Positions 35,726 through 44,351 of a DNA stretch of 64,000 bases are shown here, piece after piece (the stretch's first letter is position 1; each line of letters starts with the position of its first letter). Source of the stretch: Cellvibrionaceae bacterium 1162T.S.0a.05 (GTDB lineage Bacteria; Pseudomonadota; Gammaproteobacteria; Pseudomonadales; Cellvibrionaceae); assembly GCA_000964245.1 (NCBI GenBank), contig LANB01000001.1, positions 3,599,501 to 3,663,500 on the forward strand. The letters are read 5' to 3'. The notes beneath the pieces are model-generated. The model saw nothing but the letters and a program-made list of their open reading frames with translations. It searched no databases and had not been told where the DNA came from. A program made the position numbers and the translations under genes.

Positions 35726-36323
35726 AGCGGTTAATCTCGTTGCCATTTTAAGGGATGTGCGTGCGGAAGACGTACTGGATGTCGCCTCAGTGCTTGTTGA
35801 AAACGGTATGAGCCATGTCGAAATCCCTTTGAATAACGCGCAGGCACATACCGCGTTGGAGCAGTTGCAAAAGCATTTTTCAACGCAATTACACTGTGGT
35901 GCAGGAACGGTTGTTTCAAAAGAACAAATTAGCCGCCTTGCCGCAATAGGCATCCCGTATTTTCTTAGCCCACATCTGGATGAGACGCTGTTGGCAACAA
36001 GCCGGGAACATAAGCTTCTTGCCATTCCTGGTGTTATGACACCTTCTGAAATCTACAGGGCCTACAATCTGGGGCTGAAAATCGTAAAGGTTTTTCCTGC
36101 GGCACAACTTGGACCAGGCTATTTCAAAGCACTCCAACCTGTATTGCCGGATTTACAACTTATGGCAGTAGGTGGTGTGAGTAAAGACAATATAGGTGAG
36201 TATTACAAAATGGGCCTGAGAAATTTCGGCGTGGGGTCGGAGTTGTATTACCCTGGAATTGCTCTGGACCTTCTCGCAGCCCGAGCGAAAGCACTTATGC
36301 ATAGTCTTTCGCATTGCAGATAG
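35697..36323 (+). CDS. dgoA: 2-dehydro-3-deoxy-6-phosphogalactonate aldolase
   Basis: Class I KDPG/KDPGal aldolase cleaving KDPGal to pyruvate and glyceraldehyde-3-phosphate. MSHVEIPLNN carries the catalytic Glu, CGAGTV follows, and the Schiff-base Lys is in GLKIVKVFPAAQLGPGY. The C-terminal phosphate site is VGGVSKDNIGEYY. Length 208 matches E. coli DgoA (205). With dgoK it completes the lower De Ley-Doudoroff route; galactose dehydrogenase and galactonate dehydratase are not in this window. Confidence 0.93.
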   Translation: MKTDFLFNTEAVNLVAILRDVRAEDVLDVASVLVENGMSHVEIPLNNAQAHTALEQLQKHFSTQLHCGAGTVVSKEQISRLAAIGIPYFLSPHLDETLLATSREHKLLAIPGVMTPSEIYRAYNLGLKIVKVFPAAQLGPGYFKALQPVLPDLQLMAVGGVSKDNIGEYYKMGLRNFGVGSELYYPGIALDLLAARAKALMHSLSHCR

Positions 36324-36387
36324 GCCTTTAAGAGGCGTTTTTTGCGAGGCGTGTTCTTAAAAATAAATCCAGTGCATCCCCCAAGTC

Positions 36388-37392
36388 TCAATTAAACCAA
36401 TGTCGGGTGCGGTTTGCAAAAGCCACCAGGCTCAACATTACCGGCACCTCAACCAGCACACCTACCACCGTCGCCAGGGCTGCACCGGAGTGCAAACCGA
36501 ATAGCGAGATCGCAACGGCAACCGCGAGTTCGAAAAAATTTGATGTGCCAATCATGCAGGCCGGGGCGGCGATATTATGGGGGAGTTTCATCGATTTTGC
36601 GGCGAAATAGGCGATAGCAAAAATGCCATAGGTTTGCAAAAGTAAGGGAATAGCAATTAAAACGATTGCCAGGGGTTTGGCGAGTATTGTTTCTGCCTGA
36701 AAGCCAAAAAGTAAAATAACGGTGGCCAGTAAACCGGCAATTGAAAAAGGTTTTAGTCGTTGTGAAAAGCGCTCGACGCCTTGATTGCGTAACAACTGCC
36801 GGGTAAAAACACCAGCGAGGAGTGGGACAACAACATAGAGCACGACTGACAAGAGCAATGTTGACCAGGGTACGCTCACGTCACTGACACCTAAAAGAAA
36901 TGCCGCCAGTGGGGCAAAGGCAAAGATCATAATTAAGTCGTTTACCGAAACCTGTACCAGTGTGTAGTTCGCATCGCCTTGGGTGAGATGGCTCCATACA
37001 AATACCATCGCTGTGCAGGGCGCAACCCCGAGTAATATCATGCCCGCGATATATTCCGTAGCGGTTTGTGGGTCGACAAAACCTGTAAAAAATACCCGGA
37101 AAAATAACCAACCAAGCAGGGCCATTGTGAACGGCTTGATAAGCCAATTGACGATCAAGGTCAGCGCCAGTCCCTTGGGTTTGTTGCCAATTTGTTTCAC
37201 TGCGGAAAAATCGACTTGAACCATCATTGGATAAATCATGACCCAAATAAACACCGCCACAGGTAAATTAACATGTGCATATTCCATTGCCGCAATGGCC
37301 TGAAATACGGTGGGCGTGAGATTACCAAGCAATAAGCCCGCGGTAATGCATATTGCAACCCAAAGGCTGAGATAGCGTTCGAAGATCCCCAT
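36388..37392 (-). CDS. acr3: Arsenite efflux permease, ACR3 family
   Basis: Ten-helix inner-membrane carrier of 334 residues that expels arsenite using the proton gradient. The essential membrane Cys is in [19 protein letters not shown], and [23 protein letters not shown] is the second conserved half-repeat motif. It ends the operon arsR-arsC-acr3, two bases after arsC. The cluster faces away from the galactose genes on both sides. Confidence 0.94.
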   Translation of the reverse strand: MGIFERYLSLWVAICITAGLLLGNLTPTVFQAIAAMEYAHVNLPVAVFIWVMIYPMMVQVDFSAVKQIGNKPKGLALTLIVNWLIKPFTMALLGWLFFRVFFTGFVDPQTATEYIAGMILLGVAPCTAMVFVWSHLTQGDANYTLVQVSVNDLIMIFAFAPLAAFLLGVSDVSVPWSTLLLSVVLYVVVPLLAGVFTRQLLRNQGVERFSQRLKPFSIAGLLATVILLFGFQAETILAKPLAIVLIAIPLLLQTYGIFAIAYFAAKSMKLPHNIAAPACMIGTSNFFELAVAVAISLFGLHSGAALATVVGVLVEVPVMLSLVAFANRTRHWFN

Positions 37393-37394
37393 GG

Positions 37395-37865
37395 TTAATC
37401 GTCCTTTAATTGTTGTAACGCATATTTTTTATCGTCCAAAGACAAAGTATCCCAATCCAATTGCAATAGAATTTGAATGCGTTTCTCAATGGTCGTCATA
37501 ACATCAAAAAATGCTGTGCGTAAAACGTGTTCATCGCCGTTCAACTTTGAGGGGTCGGGCAATGCCCAGTGGTGGGTAAGGGTGTCGTTAAACCAAAGTG
37601 GACAAGTTTCGTTGGCCGCACTGTCACACACAGTAATGACCAGGTCGATGTCTTTATTTTCGAAATCCAACCAACTTTGACTCTTTAGGCTGGAAATCGG
37701 AATGTTTTTTTCCTGTAAAAATTTTAAGCTGAGTGGGTGCACTTCGCCCACAGGTTGCGAGCCAGCACTGAAGGCCTGTATTTTTCCCGCCGCGTAAAAA
37801 TTCGTGAGGGCTTCACTGAGTATGCTTCTACAGCGATTATGGGTACAAATATAAAGTATTTTCAT
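37395..37865 (-). CDS. arsC: Arsenate reductase, thioredoxin-coupled (LMW-PTP fold)
   Basis: Reduces arsenate to arsenite. The P-loop CTHNRCRS (Cys7, C-x5-R) opens the protein, and the redox pair follows in [22 protein letters not shown] contains the general acid Asp. At 156 residues it is of the thioredoxin-dependent type rather than the glutaredoxin-linked plasmid R773 type. One base separates its start from the arsR stop. Confidence 0.93.
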   Translation of the reverse strand: MKILYICTHNRCRSILSEALTNFYAAGKIQAFSAGSQPVGEVHPLSLKFLQEKNIPISSLKSQSWLDFENKDIDLVITVCDSAANETCPLWFNDTLTHHWALPDPSKLNGDEHVLRTAFFDVMTTIEKRIQILLQLDWDTLSLDDKKYALQQLKDD

Positions 37866-37866
37866 G

Positions 37867-38199
37867 TCAACAACATTTTGGTCGGTTTTTCATATTTTTT
37901 AAATTGCCCTGGTAGCTTGAAAATTTGGAAAAATTTTCTGAGCACAAGGTGTTTAACAAAGCACTGAGCCAGGCAGGTAGAGCAGAGGATAAAGAGTAAT
38001 ACACCCACTGCCCACGACGCTCATCCTGGAGGATGCCGAAACTTCTCAAGTACGCGAGATGCCGTGATATTTTCGGCTGACTCAAATTCAGAGCGGCGAC
38101 CAGTTCGCAGACACACAGCTCCTTCTCTTTAGAAATTAACAAGCAGAGAAAGAGGCGTGTTTCGTCGGACAGCGCTTTGAAAATGTGTTCGGGTTTCAT
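37867..38199 (-). CDS. arsR: ArsR/SmtB-family repressor, first copy
   Basis: Winged-helix repressor of 110 residues. The arsenite-sensing Cys pair is in ELCVCEL at the start of the recognition region, followed by LSQPKISRHLAYL as recognition helix and the wing RRGQWVYYSL. It ends KCC, offering further thiols. First gene of the arsR-arsC-acr3 operon; a GGATAT-ATGC-ATATCC inverted repeat lies 60 bp upstream. Confidence 0.93.
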   Translation of the reverse strand: MKPEHIFKALSDETRLFLCLLISKEKELCVCELVAALNLSQPKISRHLAYLRSFGILQDERRGQWVYYSLSSALPAWLSALLNTLCSENFSKFSSYQGNLKNMKNRPKCC

Positions 38200-38258
38200 T
38201 GTGCCTATTGATGATGTCTATTGATGGAATTTGAAAAGGTTGTTCATTGGGTTTGGTT

Positions 38259-38274
38259 GGATATATGCATATCC
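38259..38274 (-). promoter_or_regulatory. Candidate ArsR operator before the ars operon
   Basis: Inverted repeat GGATAT-ATGC-ATATCC, followed by the AT-rich ATATATAAAT, 60 bp upstream of arsR. It is positioned to overlap the operon promoter. Confidence 0.5.
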
Positions 38275-38315
38275 GTATATATAAATGTATCACCGGTTTA
38301 AGTCAAGACGGTTTT

Positions 38316-38642
38316 TTAACAAAGGCGACGTTCGGAGAGACGCAGGTGGCCCAAAGCAGCATCAAGCTCGCATGCCCGGGATTCGCGCGTAAAACTGATA
38401 ATTTTTCTCGACCAGTCGGGTAATTGCGGATTAATGCGGTAGTAAACCCAATGAGAAACGCGTCGATCTTGCAATAAGCCGAATGTGCGCAGTTGTGCAA
38501 GATGACGGCTGATTTTCGGTTGGCTTTCGCCCAGTGCGTCAACCAGGTCGCAAACACACAGCTCATGCTCATAATCAATCAAAAGGACGCATTTTAAGCG
38601 TGTGTCGTCGGCGAGACATTTAAAAAATTGATTCGCTTCCAT
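38316..38642 (-). CDS. ArsR/SmtB-family repressor, second copy
   Basis: A 108-residue ArsR with the same sensor motif ELCVCDL and recognition helix ESQPKISRHLAQL, but clearly diverged from the first copy elsewhere. C-terminal Cys residues (RACEL; RRLC at the very end) could complete a metal site. It lies 116 bp upstream of the first arsR on the same strand and has its own palindromic upstream site. It could regulate the ars operon as a second sensor, or itself only. Confidence 0.92.
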   Translation of the reverse strand: MEANQFFKCLADDTRLKCVLLIDYEHELCVCDLVDALGESQPKISRHLAQLRTFGLLQDRRVSHWVYYRINPQLPDWSRKIISFTRESRACELDAALGHLRLSERRLC

Positions 38643-38677
38643 GAACTGACTTCCTGGGGCCCGTATGGCTTAAATAG

Positions 38678-38689
38678 CATATATATATG
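38678..38689 (-). promoter_or_regulatory. Candidate operator before the second arsR gene
   Basis: Perfect 12-bp palindrome CATATATATATG, 35 bp upstream of the start codon, inside an AT-rich patch suited to a promoter. Similar AT-rich palindromes bind ArsR/SmtB repressors. Confidence 0.45.
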
Positions 38690-38790
38690 ATATTATTGCG
38701 GCGCGCTAAGACCATTAACGCGCTATGAGTACTAATAGTCCCGTTTGAATGTTGCAAATCTGTTACAACGAAAACAGCATTGTGTTCTAG

Positions 38791-38929
38791 GGAACCTCTG
38801 AAAAATGGAAATATTTTTTCTGTGGCAAGGAAGCACCGCGCAGAGAACCGGAATTTACTGGAGTAAATGAGGATTCGAGCACGGAGCTGACGCCGCCACA
38901 GGGAAAATAGACCATTTTTCAGAGGTTCC
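38791..38929. mobile_element. MITE-like inverted-repeat element, copy 2 (139 bp)
   Basis: Same element as at 18076-18214, inserted in the opposite orientation, with four mismatches over the full length. It is flanked by perfect CTAG duplications at 38787-38790 and 38930-38933, and the flanks TGTT/AACA extend the symmetry. It stands between the ars cluster and the symporter gene. The remaining bases of 38643-39133 hold the second arsR operator and presumably the symporter promoter; a 131-codon minus frame across the element is an artefact. Confidence 0.88.
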
Positions 38930-39133
38930 CTAGAACAAGGCTTATTGTGAGAGATGCCGGATAATACCGGGTGTCCTGAAAGGGATTCGGTGAGTAACTG
39001 TAAGAGGAAGTTCACTTCAGGGTTTCAAGGCACAGTGTTGGATGCTTTTAGCATTACTTATCGGGCTTTTATCCGTACACTACGGACCACTTCCCAAGCG
39101 AAGAATAATGATTAAAAACGCGGAGTTAAAATA

Positions 39134-40840
39134 ATGAATACGCTTGAAATACTTTTATTTGTACTGGCAGTTGCCGGTGTAATCAGTTTTGGTATCTGGC
39201 AGGGTCGCAGCGCGGTGACTGATACCCGGGGGGCAGCCAGCGGGTATTTTCTCGCAGGTCGGCATTTGAGTTGGTATCTGGTTGGTTTCTCACTCATTGC
39301 AGCGAATATTTCAACGGAGCAATTCGTTGGCATGTCGGGGCAGGCAGCCAATTGGTTGGGGATGGCCATTGCGTCCTATGAGTGGTTTGCTGCCGTCACC
39401 TTGATTTTTGTTGCGTTTGTTTTCCTCCCGAAATTTTTAAAAACGGGCATTTACACAGTTCCCGAATTTCTCGAATACCGCTTTGATCCTTTTTCACGCC
39501 TGGTTATGGCGGGCGCGACCTTACTCATTCTTGTGGGCGTGCCCACAGCGGCCGTCATTTATTCCGGTGCAAAAGTGATTTCAGGCTATTATCCGGATGT
39601 GCCGATTTTGGGTAACCTCACGGCCGCCTGTTGGTTGATTGCTATTCTTGCGGCGGGTTATGTCTTTGTCGGTGGATTGAAAGCCTGTGCCTGGACGGAT
39701 TTAATTTGGGGCGCGTCCTTGATCATTGGCGGAGCCATTGTTGCCTGGCTAGCGTTTGATGCTCTTGCTGCGGCAGACGCGGGCCAGTTAGCAAAAACAG
39801 CCACACTGAAAGGTGTTGATGTGAATGCCCTCCGTGAAGCGGGCGCATGGGAACGATTCACCCTATTAAATGCAGGCTCGGCAGAAGAGGGTGGAAAGCT
39901 TCACATGGTTCGGCCCTTGAGTGACAGTGATATTCCCTGGTCGGCGTTGATCGTAGGCTTATGGATCCCCAACTTTTTTTATTGGGGGTTTAACCAATAT
40001 ATTGTTCAGCGCACACTCGGTTCCAAATCACTCGCTGAAGGCCAAAAAGGTATTATCTTTGCCGCCTTTTTGAAATTGTTAATCCCGTTTATTGTCGTGA
40101 TACCTGGCATACTTGCCTTTAACTTATATTATGAGCAAATGGCACTGGCCAATGGAGGCTATGACTACGACGCAGCGTTTCCCACTTTGTTGCGAAATTT
40201 AATCAAACCCTATCCGTGGATAAGCTGGTTTGTTCTGGCAGCCATATTTGGTGCGATTGTGAGTTCCCTCGCATCAATGTTGAATTCGGCTTCAACGATT
40301 GCCACGATGGATTTGGTTCGTAAATTGTTGCCGTCAACACCGGAAGAAAAATTACCCACCTGGGGCCGTATATTTGTTGTCATTTTCGTGGTGATAGCGG
40401 CCGTGATTGCACCTTCCCTCGGGAGTGATAAATTTGGCGGTATTTTCAAATTTATTCAGGAATTCCAGGGTTTTATCAGCCCCGGTATTATCGCGATATT
40501 TATCTTCGGCCTGTTAGTCCCGCGAGCACCGCGCTTCCTCGGTTGGAGCGGTATTCTTTTGAATGTTTTTCTCTACGGTTTGTTCAAGTGGTGGTTGGGG
40601 CCAGTGATCGCGGACGCAGGCTTATGGTTTTCCGATGAGATTTCCTTTCTTGATCGCATGGCGATTTGCTGTGTCCTAGTTTGTCTCTACTGCACCGTTA
40701 TGACAATTTTAAAACCTTTATCAAAGCCTGTCGAACTGCCGGTAAATGAAGACATGGATATGACGCCATCGCCTGTCGTCAAAATGATTGGCTACGCAGT
40801 GATTGCGCTGACCGTGCTGCTCTATATTGTTTTTTGGTAG
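39134..40840 (+). CDS. Sodium/sugar symporter, SGLT type (SSS family)
   Basis: A 568-residue permease with about 14 transmembrane helices. LIAANISTEQFVGMSGQA, GIYTVPEFLEYRFDPFSR and GLWIPNFFYWGFNQYIVQRTLGSKS match the SGLT signature of the Vibrio Na/galactose transporter type (vSGLT, about 540 residues). AAIFGAIVSSLASMLNSASTIATMDL carries the Na2-site Ser residues. Context (galT, galK, dgoK, dgoA, GH53) supports galactose as substrate, although the ars cluster now separates it from those genes. Confidence 0.9.
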   Translation: MNTLEILLFVLAVAGVISFGIWQGRSAVTDTRGAASGYFLAGRHLSWYLVGFSLIAANISTEQFVGMSGQAANWLGMAIASYEWFAAVTLIFVAFVFLPKFLKTGIYTVPEFLEYRFDPFSRLVMAGATLLILVGVPTAAVIYSGAKVISGYYPDVPILGNLTAACWLIAILAAGYVFVGGLKACAWTDLIWGASLIIGGAIVAWLAFDALAAADAGQLAKTATLKGVDVNALREAGAWERFTLLNAGSAEEGGKLHMVRPLSDSDIPWSALIVGLWIPNFFYWGFNQYIVQRTLGSKSLAEGQKGIIFAAFLKLLIPFIVVIPGILAFNLYYEQMALANGGYDYDAAFPTLLRNLIKPYPWISWFVLAAIFGAIVSSLASMLNSASTIATMDLVRKLLPSTPEEKLPTWGRIFVVIFVVIAAVIAPSLGSDKFGGIFKFIQEFQGFISPGIIAIFIFGLLVPRAPRFLGWSGILLNVFLYGLFKWWLGPVIADAGLWFSDEISFLDRMAICCVLVCLYCTVMTILKPLSKPVELPVNEDMDMTPSPVVKMIGYAVIALTVLLYIVFW

Positions 40841-41019
40841 ATAAGAGAGGCGGGGTAGTCACAACCCGGCTTTCCTGCCCGCTTTAATATCACCCCCTGG
40901 AGACTTTGATTCAGAGCAAACAGTGAAACAAATGTGATTGAACTATTCGCTGTAAGTGCTATCTTAAAGCCCTTGTTCATGAGAATGGTTTATTCGAGCG
41001 ACGCTTTATCTGATATCAC

Positions 41020-41412
41020 ATGAAATCTGCACGTACGCGCATAGGGGTTTTTCTTCTGGTTCTGGCCTATCTCGGTCAGTCCCTCAGTGTTGCTGCACAT
41101 GCTGCCGCCATGCTTCAGTGGCAAATGGCGGCAGTTACCGCTGAAGACTCCACAGCGGTACAGCTGAAACCCAACATGATTTCTTGTCATGATCAGGTGA
41201 GTGAAAGTCGTAATCAGGATCTCGAAATCCCCCTCAAAAAAAACTGTTGCGAAGATAACTGCTCGCAATTCAATTGCCATTCAGTCAGTGTCATCATTAA
41301 TAACCTGGTATACACACGCTTTGTTTCATCAAGCACCTTGATTGTCACTGACGTTCCTACCGCATTGGCGGCCTCAATTCAAACGCTATATCGTCCCCCT
41401 ATTACTGGCTAA
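41020..41412 (+). CDS. Small exported Cys/His-rich protein, probable copper-associated
   Basis: A 130-residue protein with a signal-like N-terminus (IGVFLLVLAYLGQSLSVAAHA). The middle has SCHDQV and then KKNCCEDNCSQFNCHS, five Cys and one His in sixteen residues, a plausible soft-metal site. It resembles the small CopL/DUF2946-like proteins found before Cu efflux operons, but I cannot assign a family firmly. It precedes cusC by about 100 bases on the same strand. Confidence 0.65.
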   Translation: MKSARTRIGVFLLVLAYLGQSLSVAAHAAAMLQWQMAAVTAEDSTAVQLKPNMISCHDQVSESRNQDLEIPLKKNCCEDNCSQFNCHSVSVIINNLVYTRFVSSSTLIVTDVPTALAASIQTLYRPPITG

Positions 41413-41515
41413 TCACAGGATAGGTGCGTCCGTTGCGCGCACACTAACCGGGAATTCTTTCCTTTCATTACACGTTTCGCAGTAATTGATGTAATCAATT
41501 ATCGAGGCTCACATC

Positions 41516-42868
41516 ATGAAGTACCTGGTAAAGAGAGTTATCCCCGTGGTCGGGGAACGATTCACGCCGTTTCGCTTATGCTGGTTAACGGTATTAATTC
41601 TTGTTTTCACACATGCAGGCAATGCGCGTGAATACAGTTTGCAACAAGCCATTGATGAGGCACAACGTATTGACCCCTGGCTGCAGGCAAGTGAATTTCG
41701 CGAACAAGGCTTGCTCGCCAAAAGTGTCAGTGAAGGAAGTTTGCCTGATCCTGGTGTGAGTATTGGTGTCGCCAATCTGCCTGTCGATAGTTTTGATTTT
41801 AATCAGGAAGCAATGACACAATTTAAAGTGGGAATTAACCAAATGTTCCCGCGCGGTAACACACGTGCACTCAAGGAAGAAAAGTTTGAGCGCTTAAGTC
41901 AAATGCAGCCGTTAATGCGAGAAGACCGCAAAGCCAAAGTTGCGGTGCAAGTATCGCACTTGTGGCTAGAGGTATTCCGCAGCCAAAAAACACTCGCCAT
42001 AATCGATGAAAATCGAAATTTATTTGAGCACCTCGTTGAGGTCGCGCAATCAAGTTATACCGCGGCATTGGGGAAGACGAGCCAGCAGGACTTCGTTCGC
42101 GCACAGCTTGAACTAACACGTCTTGATGACCGACTGACAAAATTAAAAATGATGCTCGATTCGCAAAAAGCCTTACTGGGTGAATGGTTGCAGCACACGG
42201 GCTCAGATCTCACGATTTCAATGAATACAGATGTTAATCGATTGGTTGCACTTTCAAGTGATTTTAAGGCACCCAATACAGAACAGCTGGGTCAAATTCT
42301 GAGTGCCCACCCCATGATCAGAAGTATCAATCAAAAAATCGAGGCTTCTGAAACAGATGTCGAATTGAGTCGTCAAAACTACAAACCGCAATGGGGTGTG
42401 AACGCCAGTTATGCCTACAGGGGGGATGATCCAATGGGGAATACGCGGTCGGACTTTTTTTCTGCGGGCCTTAGCTTTGATTTACCCTTGTTTGCCGCGA
42501 ATCGGCAAGATAAGCAAACCCAGGCAGCGGTAGCGGAATTTGAATCAGTAAAAACAGAGCGGGCACTGGCTTTACGAAAAATGCGCGCTGAGTTTGAATC
42601 AGCTGAGGCCCGTTTTTACAGGCTTTTGGAACGACGTAGTTTATTTGACCAGCGACTTTTGAAAGAAATGGCTGATCAGGCGGAAGCGTCGTTAAATGCC
42701 TATACCAATAACAACGGCGATTTTGCAGAGGTGGTACGTGCGCGTATCGCTGAACTCAATGCCCGGATCGAGGCCTTGAATATCGCCATCGATATACAAA
42801 AAACCAAAGCGCAATTGCATTATTTTCTGCTTGCTGACCACGACCAGGAGGAAAACCAACATGAATAA
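41516..42868 (+). CDS. cusC: Outer-membrane channel of Cu/Ag efflux pump (TolC family, CusC-like)
   Basis: TolC-type trimeric outer-membrane factor of 450 residues with a signal peptide (VLILVFTHAGNA) and long alpha-helical hairpins, for example LRKMRAEFESAEARFYRLLERR, plus the SLQQAIDEAQRIDPWL start of the first repeat. No lipobox Cys is present, unlike E. coli CusC. GAGG precedes the ATG. The last eight bases overlap the cusB start, so the subunits are translated in order. Confidence 0.9.
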   Translation: MKYLVKRVIPVVGERFTPFRLCWLTVLILVFTHAGNAREYSLQQAIDEAQRIDPWLQASEFREQGLLAKSVSEGSLPDPGVSIGVANLPVDSFDFNQEAMTQFKVGINQMFPRGNTRALKEEKFERLSQMQPLMREDRKAKVAVQVSHLWLEVFRSQKTLAIIDENRNLFEHLVEVAQSSYTAALGKTSQQDFVRAQLELTRLDDRLTKLKMMLDSQKALLGEWLQHTGSDLTISMNTDVNRLVALSSDFKAPNTEQLGQILSAHPMIRSINQKIEASETDVELSRQNYKPQWGVNASYAYRGDDPMGNTRSDFFSAGLSFDLPLFAANRQDKQTQAAVAEFESVKTERALALRKMRAEFESAEARFYRLLERRSLFDQRLLKEMADQAEASLNAYTNNNGDFAEVVRARIAELNARIEALNIAIDIQKTKAQLHYFLLADHDQEENQHE

Positions 42869-44348
42869 CTCAAAGACTAAAATGGTGATCGCTCTTTCCC
42901 TCGTGGCAGGCGTCGTTCTGGGCGTTTTACTTACCATTTTTCTAAAACCGGATTCTTCCGCAGGCGTTACTGCAAGCGATGAGAAAAAACCCCTGTATTG
43001 GGTTGCGCCCATGGATCCAAACTACAGACGCGATGGCCCTGGGAAATCGCCGATGGGTATGGACTTGATTCCGGTTTATGAGGAAGGCGAAAAAGCGAAT
43101 GATGAAGGGCCGGGTACAATTAATATCGCCCCGGAGGTTGTCAATAATCTCGGGGTTAGAACGGGTGTGGTGGAGCGTAGAACCTTACACAGTGAAATTG
43201 TGACGGTAGGCTATGTTCAATATGATGAGGATCGACTCATTCATATTCATCCTCGGGTATCGGGTTGGGTAGAAAAACTCTACGTAAAAGCTGCGGGCGA
43301 TCCGGTTCGTAAAGGGGCGCCTTTGTACGCTTTGTACTCTCCTGAACTGGTAAACGCTCAGGAAGAGATATTATTGGCGATGAATCGCAACAATACTCCG
43401 TTGATCAAGGCATCTGAAGATCGCCTGCGAGCTTTGCAGATTCCTCAGGCCTTCATTGATGAAATTAAACGAACTAAAAAAATTCAACAAACGGTGACCT
43501 TTCATTCACCGCAAGACGGTGTGGTTGATAACTTGAATATTCGCGAAGGTTTTTATGTGCAGCCAGGGACAACATTGTTCAGTATTGGCGCGCTGGACCA
43601 GGTCTGGGTAGAGGCTGAGATTTTTGAGCGACAGGCGTCATTGGTTAAAGTGCAAGACGCAGTAACAATGACTCTGGACTATTTACCAGGAAAAACCTGG
43701 CAAGGTAAGGTCGATTATATCTATCCGGTGCTCGATAAAAAAACCCGTACTGTGCGTGTTCGTTTACGATTTGACAATAAACATTTCCAGCTCAAGCCAA
43801 ATATGTTCGCCCAGGTCACCATTCATTCTAACAGCGATGAAACTGCGTTGGTTATTCCCCGTGAAGCACTCATTCGTACTGGCAAACAAAACAGAGTCGT
43901 CCTGGCGTTAGGGGAGGGCAGTTTTAAATCGGTTGCAGTCAAAGCAGGCCGGCAGGACCGCCAATCCATAGAGGTGCTGGAAGGTTTACAGGAGGGAGAA
44001 AAAGTTGTCATCTCTGCGCAATTTTTGCTGGATTCAGAATCCAGTAAAAGTTCAGATTTTATGCGTATGCAAGCCATAGAGCTGGAAGCAGAAACAGCTT
44101 GGGTAGCAGGAGAAATTCTGGAGGTTCTCGAAGAGAGAACGGTGAGAGCGCGTCACGATGCGATAGAGGCTTTTTCATGGCCAGAAATGATGATGGATTT
44201 TCCGGTAAACGATAGTGTAAATTTTGAAGCGTTAACGCCCGGCACAGAATTGCATATGGAGATCACGCGATTTGCTGATGGTCGCTATGAGATCAGCGCT
44301 ACACACATCATGAGTCATGGCAGTATGAAAGAGATGGAAGAGGACTAG
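42861..44348 (+). CDS. cusB: CusB-like adaptor with C-terminal CusF-like copper-chaperone domain
   Basis: Membrane-fusion adaptor of the HME-RND pump. The ATG at 42861 follows CAGGAGG. Order: membrane anchor (residues 8-28), a heavy-metal-binding domain at 45-75 (YWVAPMDPNYRRDGPGKSPM), barrel-sandwich and alpha-hairpin domains, then beta-barrel. The last 81 residues (from about 415) match CusF: His432, Trp440, Met443 and Met445 fall at the spacing of CusF His36, Trp44, Met47 and Met49. In E. coli CusF is a separate periplasmic chaperone; here it is fused to the adaptor. Confidence 0.9.
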   Translation: MNNSKTKMVIALSLVAGVVLGVLLTIFLKPDSSAGVTASDEKKPLYWVAPMDPNYRRDGPGKSPMGMDLIPVYEEGEKANDEGPGTINIAPEVVNNLGVRTGVVERRTLHSEIVTVGYVQYDEDRLIHIHPRVSGWVEKLYVKAAGDPVRKGAPLYALYSPELVNAQEEILLAMNRNNTPLIKASEDRLRALQIPQAFIDEIKRTKKIQQTVTFHSPQDGVVDNLNIREGFYVQPGTTLFSIGALDQVWVEAEIFERQASLVKVQDAVTMTLDYLPGKTWQGKVDYIYPVLDKKTRTVRVRLRFDNKHFQLKPNMFAQVTIHSNSDETALVIPREALIRTGKQNRVVLALGEGSFKSVAVKAGRQDRQSIEVLEGLQEGEKVVISAQFLLDSESSKSSDFMRMQAIELEAETAWVAGEILEVLEERTVRARHDAIEAFSWPEMMMDFPVNDSVNFEALTPGTELHMEITRFADGRYEISATHIMSHGSMKEMEED

Positions 44349-44351
44349 GTG

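Noticed and set aside
36881-37246. Minus-strand frame within acr3
   Set aside because: Internal frame of a convincing membrane transporter gene; no independent features.
38620-39015. Minus-strand frame of 131 codons
   Set aside because: It runs across the MITE copy and the second arsR start; a similar artefact frame (18054-18290 area) appears over copy 1, so it reflects the element, not a gene.
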